Shown here: in pieces, positions 52,807 through 60,669 of the stretch | Layout of the letters: every line of letters starts with the position of its first letter | Numbering within the stretch: position 1 is the first letter of the stretch | NCBI GenBank assembly: GCA_035547515.1 | Contig: DASZUS010000056.1 | Coordinates: forward strand, 69,637-133,636 | DNA: 64,000 nucleotides | Source of the DNA: DASZTV01 sp035547515 | Lineage (GTDB): Bacteria > Actinomycetota > Actinomycetes > JAFAQI01 | Direction: 5' to 3' | Translations under genes and position numbers: made by a program | The notes under the pieces: generated by a model | Databases searched by the model: none | What the model saw: the letters and a program-made list of their open reading frames with translations, nothing else | Told to the model about the DNA's origin: nothing

Positions 52807-53789
52807 CGGCGGTCGCGGAAGAGCACCCCGCGGCTGCAGCGACCACCGACGCGACCCAGCTGGTCATCTCGACCAGCGGGCTGACGAAACGGTTTCGCAG
52901 CGGCCAGGTTGCCGTCGACCACATCGACCTCGCCGTACCCCGCGGTGCCGTGTTCGGCTTCCTCGGCCCGAACGGCTCGGGCAAGACGACCACGATCCGC
53001 ATGCTGCTCGGGCTGATCCGGCCGACTGAGGGCAAGGTGACGCTGCTCGGCGAGCCCATGCCCGAGCGCCTCCCGCAGACGATGGCGCGAGTAGGCGCGC
53101 TCGTGGAGGGTCCGGCGTTCCATCCCTACCTCAGCGGCCGCGACAACCTGGCTCGGCTGGACCGGATGGACGTCACGGCGAACCCGAAGACCCACGAGGA
53201 GAGGATCGCCGCAGCGTTGGCCCGCGTCGGCCTGACGGCCGCTGCCGGCAAGCGCTTCCGGCAGTACTCGCTGGGCATGAAGCAGCGCCTGGGCATCGCA
53301 GCGGCGCTGCTGCAGCCGCGGGAGCTGCTGGTGCTCGACGAGCCGACGAACGGTCTCGATCCGCAAGGAACCCGCGAGGTCCGCCACCTGGTCCGTGACC
53401 TGTCCGCTGACGGGATGACCGTGCTGATCTCGAGCCACCTGCTGGCCGAGGTCGAGCAGGTCTGCAGTCACGTCGGCATCATGAGCGCAGGCAAGCTGGT
53501 CCGGCAGGGCACGCTCGAAGACCTCCGCGGCGCCGAGAGCACGACGGTCACGGTCACCACACCGGCGACCGCAGCCGCAGTCCAGGCGCTCCAGGCCCTC
53601 GGCCTTGCCGACGCGGGCATGTCGATGCACGACGAGGTGCGCGCGTCGCTCGGCGAGGTCTCTCCGGAGGACGTCACAGTCGCGCTGGTGAAGGCGAACG
53701 TCCCGGTCCGGGGCCTGGTCGTCAGCCGTCCCGCCCTCGAGGATCTGTTCGTCCAGCTGACCGGAGAGGGTTTCGATGTCGTCCGCTGA
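52803..53789 (+). CDS. ABC transporter ATP-binding protein (ABC-2 exporter)
   Basis: This 328-residue ATPase has Walker A GPNGSGKTTT, signature YSLGMKQRL, Walker B LLVLDEPTNGLDP and switch His in LISSHLLAE. It belongs to the drug/antibiotic-export (CcmA/BcrA) group. It is coupled to the upstream secreted protein and overlaps the permease gene by 14 bases. It is probably under control of the adjacent two-component system and exports a peptide or lipid-like toxic compound. Confidence 0.9.
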   Translation: MTAVAEEHPAAAATTDATQLVISTSGLTKRFRSGQVAVDHIDLAVPRGAVFGFLGPNGSGKTTTIRMLLGLIRPTEGKVTLLGEPMPERLPQTMARVGALVEGPAFHPYLSGRDNLARLDRMDVTANPKTHEERIAAALARVGLTAAAGKRFRQYSLGMKQRLGIAAALLQPRELLVLDEPTNGLDPQGTREVRHLVRDLSADGMTVLISSHLLAEVEQVCSHVGIMSAGKLVRQGTLEDLRGAESTTVTVTTPATAAAVQALQALGLADAGMSMHDEVRASLGEVSPEDVTVALVKANVPVRGLVVSRPALEDLFVQLTGEGFDVVR

Positions 53790-54663
53790 GGCCACCGTCG
53801 TCACCGGCCGCGTCGGCTCGAGCGCTCCCCGCCAGTACCGCGGCGCGCTCGGCCGGCAGTTGCGCTCCGAGCTGCGCCTCGCCTTCGGCCGGCGCCGCAA
53901 CCTGATCCTGCTTGGCGCACTTGCGCTCATCCCGCTGGCGATCGGGATCGCGGTCAAGGCCTCCCCACCCGCCGGGTCAGCCGGAGGCGGCGGGCCGCAG
54001 TTCCTGAACCGGATCACCGACAGCGGCCTGTTCCTCGTGCTGACCGCACTGTTCATCACGTTGAACCTGTTCCTGCCGGTAGTGGTCGGGATCGTCGCTG
54101 CTGACGGGGTCGCTGGTGAGGCCCAGACCGGGACGCTGCGCTACCTCCTGACCGTCCCGGTACGCCGTGGCCGCCTGCTGGCCGTCAAGGGCTTCGGCAT
54201 CGTGATGTACGCCCTCGCTGCCGTGGGCACGATCGCGGTGGTCGCGGCGATCGCGGGCATCGCGCTGTTCGGCACCGGCTCGTTCACCCTGCTCGGCGGT
54301 CAGACGGTTTCGGTGGGCGAAGGGCTCCTGCGCATCCTCGCGGTCACGATCTACGTGTGGCTGTCGCTGTTCGGGCTGATCGCCGTGGGGCTGCTCATCT
54401 CGGTACTGACCGAGGTGCCAATCGCGGCGATGGCGGCAACGCTCGGGTTCGCGGTCCTGTCGATCGTGCTCGACCAGATCCCCGAGCTCCACGCAATCCA
54501 TCCGGGCCTGATCAGCAACTACTGGCAGAGCTTCGGGACCCTGATCAGGGTCGGCCCGGACTTCGGCCAGCTCGGCCGCTACCTGCTGCTCCAGCTGGTC
54601 TATGTCGCCATCGCCGGCAGCTTGGCGTGGGCCCGGTTCGGCGACGCCGACGTCACCTCGTAG
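53776..54663 (+). CDS. ABC-2 type permease
   Basis: This 295-residue protein has six membrane helices of the ABC-2 type, including the conserved GEAQTGTLRYLLTVPVRRGRLL segment after helix 2. It pairs with the preceding ATPase to form an exporter. The ATG at 53776 overlaps the ATPase gene by 14 bases. Confidence 0.87.
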   Translation: MSSAEATVVTGRVGSSAPRQYRGALGRQLRSELRLAFGRRRNLILLGALALIPLAIGIAVKASPPAGSAGGGGPQFLNRITDSGLFLVLTALFITLNLFLPVVVGIVAADGVAGEAQTGTLRYLLTVPVRRGRLLAVKGFGIVMYALAAVGTIAVVAAIAGIALFGTGSFTLLGGQTVSVGEGLLRILAVTIYVWLSLFGLIAVGLLISVLTEVPIAAMAATLGFAVLSIVLDQIPELHAIHPGLISNYWQSFGTLIRVGPDFGQLGRYLLLQLVYVAIAGSLAWARFGDADVTS

Positions 54664-54711
54664 TCGCGCGGGCTGGACGGTCGTACGCTCATCTCAGGTG
54701 AGGTGAGTGGC

Positions 54712-55731
54712 ATGAGCGTCCACGTCCCCGAAGGCGGGTTCTGGCCCGCGCCGTCGATCCCGCAGCCCAACATCTACCCGATGGAGTGGCGGGTCGACAC
54801 CGACAAGCTCGCCACCATCTACGAGAAGTCCAAGCTCGCGCTCTGGAACCCGGCGGACCTGCCATGGGACTCGCTCGACCCCGGCGCGTACACGACCGAG
54901 CAGCGGCTCGCGGTCATGTACTGGTGGGCCCTGCTGGCGAACTTCGACGCAAGCGGTCCAGCTGTCTTCGCGCGAGCCACGATCCATGCCTTCGAGGTCC
55001 ACGAGGAGGACCCGGTCCGCAAGTGCTTCTTCTCGATCACTCGCGACGAGATGAACCACGAGGAGTGCTGCCAGCGCGCGATCAGCACGCTGTGGCCAGG
55101 CGGCCCGCTCGACTGGACGCCGCGGACCGAGCTCGAGCAGGCTGCGCACAACAACATCAGCTGGCTCTACTACAACGGCGGCCGGTACTGGTCGGGCTAC
55201 TCCTCGAGCCTCGGCAAGCACCCGATGGCGGTGCTGTTCACGTCGTTCATGATGGGTGAGGTCGCGTCCTCGACGCTGTTCCGAATGATGGCGACCGGCG
55301 CGCAGCACCCGTTGTTCCAGGAGGTCTTCCAGCGGATCGGCCGCGACGAGTCACGGCACCTGCAGATCTGCATGACCATCCTGGAGAAGGAGTACCCAGG
55401 GCTGTCCGAGGTCGACCGCAGCCAGATCACGCGGCAGCTGCGCGCGGGCTTCGTGTTCCTGTCGATGATCCTGTGGGAGCCCCCGGCACAGTTCTGGGAT
55501 CTCCCGCCGTACTTCCTGGACAACCACCGCGTCCTGATCGACCTCGCCCGGGATGCCGGCCTCGGCATCCTCAGCTACGAGCAGCAGGCCGAGAACTGGC
55601 GGATCGCGATGGCCAGGGTGCGGGCGATCATCACGCGCTGGGGCATCGAGTTCCCCGCCATCCCCGAGCTCGACATCGACGGTGTCGACGTCAGCGAGAT
55701 CAGCCCCGAGGACATCATCCCGGTCTTCTAG
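54712..55731 (+). CDS. Ferritin-like diiron protein
   Basis: This 339-residue protein is mostly helical and has ligands for a carboxylate-bridged diiron site: Glu95-98 in FEVHEED, Glu113-x2-His116 (RDEMNHE), Glu183 (MGEVAS) and Glu213-x2-His216 (RDESRHL). This order matches R2-like and ferritin-like oxygenases. It probably catalyses an oxygen-dependent oxidation, such as desaturation or N-oxygenation, but the substrate is unknown. I choose the ATG at 54712 with AGGTGAGG about 9 bases upstream; a GTG at 54703 is an alternative. It stands alone between an ABC exporter and a decayed gene pair. Confidence 0.75.
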   Translation: MSVHVPEGGFWPAPSIPQPNIYPMEWRVDTDKLATIYEKSKLALWNPADLPWDSLDPGAYTTEQRLAVMYWWALLANFDASGPAVFARATIHAFEVHEEDPVRKCFFSITRDEMNHEECCQRAISTLWPGGPLDWTPRTELEQAAHNNISWLYYNGGRYWSGYSSSLGKHPMAVLFTSFMMGEVASSTLFRMMATGAQHPLFQEVFQRIGRDESRHLQICMTILEKEYPGLSEVDRSQITRQLRAGFVFLSMILWEPPAQFWDLPPYFLDNHRVLIDLARDAGLGILSYEQQAENWRIAMARVRAIITRWGIEFPAIPELDIDGVDVSEISPEDIIPVF

Positions 55732-56003
55732 GTGCTGCTCATCGCGTCCCATTTGGCAACCCGCCGGTCCTTGGCGCCCGCGACCCGCGCCATCCACGTC
55801 CGAACCTCGCCGGCGTCTACCTCGCCGTACGCCAGCATCTCACCGATCTCGACCCAGTCCTTCGGTCGATCGAACAACGCCTTGAGAACCGACAGATCCG
55901 TTGCCGACACGATCGGAATGGTCCGGCCGCCGAAGGCGTGCTCGATCCGGGCCTCTGCGAGTGCCCGGCCAACCTCGAGGATCTTGTCGACGAACGAGGT
56001 CAC
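55728..56003 (-). pseudogene. Internally deleted nucleotidyltransferase-like gene
   Basis: The 91-residue product starts like an AbiEii/MNT-type nucleotidyltransferase (ILEVGRALAEARIEHAFGG) and ends like one (VSATDLSVLKALFDRPKDW, then a C-terminal helix). The roughly 100 residues between, including the G-S and D-x-D catalytic motifs, are missing without a frameshift, so an in-frame deletion has removed the active site. The GTG start at 56003 overlaps the stop of a small upstream frame (GTGA), the layout of a toxin-antitoxin-like pair. Its 3' end overlaps the diiron gene by 4 bases. Confidence 0.6.
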
Positions 56004-56149
56004 GACGACCGGATCTCACGGAATGGCGGCGGCGGTTCCTGGTGCCGCGCCGACGGCGGCATCGCGTCAACCATCGACAACACGTCGGCGAGCTCATCGG
56101 CCTGGCGGTAGCGCTCGGCCAGCGGATTCGCCACGGCCAGGTGGCGCAT
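56000..56149 (-). CDS. Small 49-residue partner ORF of the nucleotidyltransferase relic
   Basis: The frame from the ATG at 56149 encodes a polar peptide (VANPLAERYRQADELADVL, then a Pro-rich tail EPPPPFREIRSS). Its stop overlaps the start of the nucleotidyltransferase-like gene, which suggests translational coupling. The frame stays open upstream of the ATG (YRIAWRVPRR), so it may be the end of a longer antitoxin-like protein truncated by the aldehyde dehydrogenase promoter. No family is recognised. Confidence 0.4.
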   Translation of the reverse strand: MRHLAVANPLAERYRQADELADVLSMVDAMPPSARHQEPPPPFREIRSS

Positions 56150-56213
56150 CCGTCGAGGCACCCGCCAGGCGATCCGATAGAAACGTGGTCACATCCCTGA
56201 GCCGGAGGCTGTC

Positions 56214-57683
56214 GTGACCGCACCCGTCATCCACCCAGATCGCTTCTTCATCGACGGCGACTGGGTCGCGCCCTCGTCGTCCGCGACGATCGACGTGATC
56301 GACTCCTCCAACGAGGAGGTCTACTTCACCGTCGCGGAGGCGCAGGCCGCGGACATGGAGCGGGCGATCTCGGCCGCCCGCGCCGCGTTCGACGACGGGC
56401 CCTGGCCGTTCATGACCCACGCCGAGCGCGCGGAGTACCTGCGGCGGTTTAGCAAGGAGCTCGCATCGCGAGCCGACGCACTCGGGGACATCTGGCCCCG
56501 CGAGTCCGGAATCCTCGCGATCATGGCGAAGTACGCCGCGCCGGCGTTCGCCACCACCTTCGACTACTACGCCGGCCTGGCCGACACTTTCGCCTTCGAG
56601 GAGCGTGCCCAGCCGACCGGTGGCGGCTCCTTCGGCCTGATCGTGCGCGAGCCGGTTGGCGTGGTCGGCGCGATCATCCCGTGGAACGCGCCGATCCAGC
56701 TTGCGATCTACAAGATGGCGCCCGCGTTGCTCGCCGGCTGCACGATGATCCTCAAGGCCTCACCGGAGGCACCGGGTGCGGCGTACCTGCTCGCCGAGTG
56801 CGCCGAGGCAGCCGGACTGCCGGCCGGCGTCTTCAACGTCCTGACCGCCGACCGCGAGGTCTCCGAGATGCTGGTCCGCGACCCGCGGGTCGACAAGATC
56901 GCGTTCACCGGGTCCACTGCAGCCGGGCGCCGCATCGCGTCGCTGTGCGGCGAGCGGATCGCCCGATACACCCTCGAGCTTGGCGGCAAGTCCGCCGCAG
57001 TGATCCTCGACGACGCCGACCTCGAAGCGGCGGCCGCCACCATCGCAGGCGCCGAGTGCATGATCTCGGGCCAGGTCTGCTCGTCGCTGACCCGCCTGAT
57101 CGTGCCGCGCAAGCGCCATGACGAGTTCGTCGACGCCCTCGCCGGCACGTTCTCCAAGGTCGTCGTCGGCGACCCCTTCGATCCCGCGACGCAGATGGGT
57201 CCGCTGGCGATGGAGCGGCAGCGCGACAAGGTGCTCGACCTGATCGCACAGGGCAAGAGCGAGGCCAAGCTCGTGACCGGCGGGGGCAGGCCGGCTCACC
57301 TCCAGCGGGGCTACTACGTCGAGCCGACGGTGTTCGCCGAGGTCGACAACTCGATGACGATCGCACAGGAGGAGATCTTCGGTCCGGTGCTGTCCGTCAT
57401 CCCCGCCGCTGACGAGAACGACGCCGTGCGGATCGCAAACGACTCGATCTACGGTCTCAACGCCTCGGTGTTCACCAACGACGCCGACAAAGCCCGCGCG
57501 GTCGCCGCGCGGCTGCGGTCGGGCACGGTCGGGCACAACGGCTTCCGCACCGACTTCGGCATCGCCTTCGGCGGCTTCAAGCAGTCCGGCATCGGCCGTG
57601 AGGGCGGGACCGAAGGGCTGCTCCCCTATCTCGAGACGAAGACGGTCATCCTCGACGCGACGCCGACGGGGTACGACGGCTAA
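56214..57683 (+). CDS. Aldehyde dehydrogenase
   Basis: This 489-residue enzyme is a NAD(P)-dependent aldehyde dehydrogenase. It has the cofactor motif IIPWNAPIQLAIYK and FTGSTAAGR, general base Glu255 in LELGGKSA and nucleophile Cys289 in SGQVCSSL. The GTG start at 56214 has a GAGCCGGAGG site. It oxidises aldehydes to acids in the cytoplasm; the substrate is unknown. It is a single gene converging on the DUF6351 gene. Confidence 0.92.
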   Translation: MTAPVIHPDRFFIDGDWVAPSSSATIDVIDSSNEEVYFTVAEAQAADMERAISAARAAFDDGPWPFMTHAERAEYLRRFSKELASRADALGDIWPRESGILAIMAKYAAPAFATTFDYYAGLADTFAFEERAQPTGGGSFGLIVREPVGVVGAIIPWNAPIQLAIYKMAPALLAGCTMILKASPEAPGAAYLLAECAEAAGLPAGVFNVLTADREVSEMLVRDPRVDKIAFTGSTAAGRRIASLCGERIARYTLELGGKSAAVILDDADLEAAAATIAGAECMISGQVCSSLTRLIVPRKRHDEFVDALAGTFSKVVVGDPFDPATQMGPLAMERQRDKVLDLIAQGKSEAKLVTGGGRPAHLQRGYYVEPTVFAEVDNSMTIAQEEIFGPVLSVIPAADENDAVRIANDSIYGLNASVFTNDADKARAVAARLRSGTVGHNGFRTDFGIAFGGFKQSGIGREGGTEGLLPYLETKTVILDATPTGYDG

Positions 57684-57699
57684 CGAGGCACGGCGAGCT

Positions 57700-59994
57700 T
57701 CACGACCCGATCGGCGTCGAAACCGGCGGCGGGCCTAGCGGCCGGCCGCCGTAGATGACCCGGCCATCGGCCCGCTGGTAGGTCTGCCACGGGATCGTCG
57801 GCTGCTGCTCGACGCCGGGCTTCGCGAAGTTGCAGACACCTGTGGGAAAGGCTCGCCTCAGCTCGGCCCACTCGCTCTTGGTGAAGCTCACGGGGGTGGT
57901 GATCCCGGCGACCGTCACGGTGTAGGAGGAGCGGTCGAGCGGCTCGAGCTGGCACTTGTTGTTGTCCGTGGTGATCGGGTCACCGGCCACCATCCGCGCC
58001 GTGCCGTAGACGGGTACGACGTCCGGCCCGCACAACGAGTGCCACAGCAAGGTGCCGGCACCGTCCCAGCACTCGTCGGTGAGGTCGGCCGGCTTGTCCG
58101 CGATGATCTTCGCCGGGAGTGAGCGGTTGCCGTGGTCCGCCGCGACTGCCGACAGCCAGCGGTCCATGCCGATGAACGCGTTGCGCTCACAGGCCGCGTC
58201 GCCGAAGATCGGCTCGGCGCCTTCCCAGATCAGCTGGTTCGCGTGCGTCCCGTGCTCTCGGTCGAGCCGCGCCCGGATCGCGAATGCCCGGTAGGCATCG
58301 TGCGCCGCCCCGGGGTCCGGCCCGCGGCAGTCGATGATCGCCGTCTGGTTGAGGTTGTTCGTCTCGTTGATCAGACCTGTGCGGTACGCGTTGGCCAGCG
58401 ACGTACGCGTCGCCCTGAGCCGTTGCGGCACCCAGCTGAGATCGATGTTGACCCCGCCGATGTGAGCGTTGAGATCGGCGAACTGCGCCGCGCTGATCTC
58501 GCCGTGCTGCAACGCGCCGAGGCCGTACTGCACGCCGACGTTGTCCAGCGGCATGTTCGCAAACCCGCGGCCGATCTTCCTCTCGGCTGCGCTCCACAGC
58601 CTTCTGGGTCGCAGGCCGAGCAGGTTCTTGTCGAGCTGGAAGAGCGAGCAGCGGGCGCCACCCGGGTTCGTCGTGGCGTTGTAGCGCGTCGCGTCGGTCG
58701 TCCCGGCGCACGGGAAGTACGGCACCGCGCCCGACAGGTAGCCGGTCGGGCACTTGCCCGGCGTGTACGGCGCGGCGACGGACAGGCACCCCACGCTGGT
58801 CAGCGCATCGACCGGGAGCAGGTTGCCCTCGACCGCCCCGAACTGGGTGGGCGACCAGACGACGCCGCGGATCGCGCTGTTGCCGGTGAGAGTCAGCCAG
58901 TAACGCTCCAGCAGCGCGTAGTCGGCCACCTGCGTGGCCGAGGTCATCGCGTCCGGGAAGGAGCAGGTCGGCAGGATCCCCTGGTAGACGCCGGGATAGG
59001 CGTTGGCGACCCACTGCACCGCGAGTGAGCCGCCGGAGCAACCGGTGCCGATGGTGTAGCGGATCAGCCCGAAGTGCGTCGCGATGTACTGCTTCGCCAT
59101 CACGAGCGACTCGGCCTGGATCGCGACGTTGCAGTCGTGGCCGGAGTTGTCCAGCGCCGTCGACATCGTCATGTAGCCCCTGCCGAGCGCAAGCTGGCCG
59201 ACCGCGCTGGTGGGATTCGAGCTCCCAGTCACGTCGGGCGCGGTCGACGGCTCGTACTGCGCGGCGCAGCTCGCGCCGTGGAAGATCAGCAGCTTGTGGT
59301 CCCAGCCGGCCTGCGGCCGGAACGGGGTCCATGGCTTCCCGAACTGGTAGAGCGACGCGATCTGGAACTGGTCGCGGTCCATGTATCCGGTCTCGATCCG
59401 GACGACGAACGGCACCTTCGCGCCCTGGTCCGTGGTCGTCATCGCCACGTCGGCGGGCGGCTTCCCCACGTTGTAGGGCTGGAAGCCGATCTTTGCCGGG
59501 TTCGTCGACACGTACTTGTAGTGGACGCGCGTCGGCGCATCGCACTTTCGGTCGCGCGCGCCGGGCTGGCAGGTCCACGGCTGCGGCTGTGGGCCCGCGA
59601 ACAGCGGGCCGCCGTTCGGGTGGTCAGTCAGAAGCAGCCGCGCACCAGAACCGTCGGGCAGCGTCGCGCGCACCACGTTCCCCCCCACGTGCAGGCCCCG
59701 CACCAGCCCGGCGTACCGGCCGGCGAGGAGCCCGCCGCGGCGTACCGCGAAGCTGCCCGTCACGTCGCGCCCATCCACGGTGACCGTGAGTCGCTTCGCG
59801 TCCGCCGCTGGCGAGACCGCCACGAGCGCCTGGCCGCCGCTGACCAGGTCCGCTCGACCCGAGAGGACCGTGATGACTACCTGCTGCGACCGCGCCGTCG
59901 CGTGCGGTCTAGCCGCTCCGAACGCCGTGGACCCGACCGCGAGCAGGGCCGGAACCAGCGCGATCGCCATGAGACGTACCGGGGACGCTGCCAT
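57700..59994 (-). CDS. Secreted DUF6351/tannase-like hydrolase
   Basis: This 764-residue protein has a signal peptide (ALVPALLAVGSTAFGAA, cleaved about residue 28), a beta-rich N-terminal domain and an alpha/beta-hydrolase-like core. The likely nucleophile is Ser320 in IGTGCSGGS. Several paired cysteines (142, 151, 243, 288 and others) fit an extracellular enzyme. DUF6351 proteins lack a settled function; an esterase or depolymerase role is inferred from the fold. It is preceded on the other strand by a lipoprotein gene. Confidence 0.8.
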   Translation of the reverse strand: MAASPVRLMAIALVPALLAVGSTAFGAARPHATARSQQVVITVLSGRADLVSGGQALVAVSPAADAKRLTVTVDGRDVTGSFAVRRGGLLAGRYAGLVRGLHVGGNVVRATLPDGSGARLLLTDHPNGGPLFAGPQPQPWTCQPGARDRKCDAPTRVHYKYVSTNPAKIGFQPYNVGKPPADVAMTTTDQGAKVPFVVRIETGYMDRDQFQIASLYQFGKPWTPFRPQAGWDHKLLIFHGASCAAQYEPSTAPDVTGSSNPTSAVGQLALGRGYMTMSTALDNSGHDCNVAIQAESLVMAKQYIATHFGLIRYTIGTGCSGGSLAVQWVANAYPGVYQGILPTCSFPDAMTSATQVADYALLERYWLTLTGNSAIRGVVWSPTQFGAVEGNLLPVDALTSVGCLSVAAPYTPGKCPTGYLSGAVPYFPCAGTTDATRYNATTNPGGARCSLFQLDKNLLGLRPRRLWSAAERKIGRGFANMPLDNVGVQYGLGALQHGEISAAQFADLNAHIGGVNIDLSWVPQRLRATRTSLANAYRTGLINETNNLNQTAIIDCRGPDPGAAHDAYRAFAIRARLDREHGTHANQLIWEGAEPIFGDAACERNAFIGMDRWLSAVAADHGNRSLPAKIIADKPADLTDECWDGAGTLLWHSLCGPDVVPVYGTARMVAGDPITTDNNKCQLEPLDRSSYTVTVAGITTPVSFTKSEWAELRRAFPTGVCNFAKPGVEQQPTIPWQTYQRADGRVIYGGRPLGPPPVSTPIGS

Positions 59995-60091
59995 CTGGGA
60001 GAGTTCGGCGGGCGACGATCAAATCCCTGTCCCGCGGCGTCTGACCGTCACCGATAGGGTCACACCACATCCGTCGAACAGGGGGCTCCCG

Positions 60092-60631
60092 GTGAAAGCT
60101 GACCACACGACCGCTCGCGCACTGCGCGTCAGCGCGGTTCTCATCGCTGCTGGGATCTCGCTGGCCGCGTGCGGCAGCAGCAGCTCGGGTGGGACGAGCG
60201 CAACTGGGGTCACGACGACTACCCCGTCCGCCGCTGCCACCAGCACCGCAAGCACCCCGACGACGGGCTCGTCGGGCGGCGGCTCCAGCTCGTTCTGCGG
60301 GCTCGCCACGAAGGCCCAGGCCCAGGAGAACCAGGACGCGCAGGCAATCGAGTCGGACACCCCCGCGCAGCTGGAGGCCTACGTCAACAAGGCCAAGGGC
60401 GAGCTCGCGGCCTTCTCCGCCGCCGCGCCGTCGGCGATCAAGCCGGACGTGGTCACCGTGGTCGCCGGCGCCGACAAGCTGTTCGCAGCGCTGAAGAAGG
60501 CCGGCTACGACTTCAAGAAGATCGACCCCACGTCCCTGCAGTCGATCGATACGCCCGCCTTCAGCAAGGCCAACGACGCAATCTCGAGCTACCTCAAGGA
60601 CAAGTGCGGGATCGACGAGGGCACCGGCTGA
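60092..60631 (+). CDS. Lipoprotein of unknown function
   Basis: This 179-residue protein has a lipoprotein signal (GISLAACGS, Cys about 28) and a long Ser/Thr/Gly linker to residue 70. The C-terminal 105 residues are helical with two Cys (FCGLATKAQ and DKCGIDEG) that may form a disulfide. The GTG at 60092 has GGGGG upstream. I do not recognise the family. It is a single gene between the DUF6351 and LAL genes. Confidence 0.78.
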   Translation: MKADHTTARALRVSAVLIAAGISLAACGSSSSGGTSATGVTTTTPSAAATSTASTPTTGSSGGGSSSFCGLATKAQAQENQDAQAIESDTPAQLEAYVNKAKGELAAFSAAAPSAIKPDVVTVVAGADKLFAALKKAGYDFKKIDPTSLQSIDTPAFSKANDAISSYLKDKCGIDEGTG

Positions 60632-60636
60632 GCACG

Positions 60637-60662
60637 GGCGCGCTCGCTCCTTGCGGCGCGCC
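60637..60662 (+). terminator. Hairpin after lipoprotein gene
   Basis: GGCGCGC (60637-60643) and GCGCGCC (60656-60662) are perfect inverted arms around a 12-base loop, 6 bases after the lipoprotein stop. No strong T-run follows, so it may be a partial terminator before the LAL regulator gene. Confidence 0.35.
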
Positions 60663-60669
60663 TCGTTAG

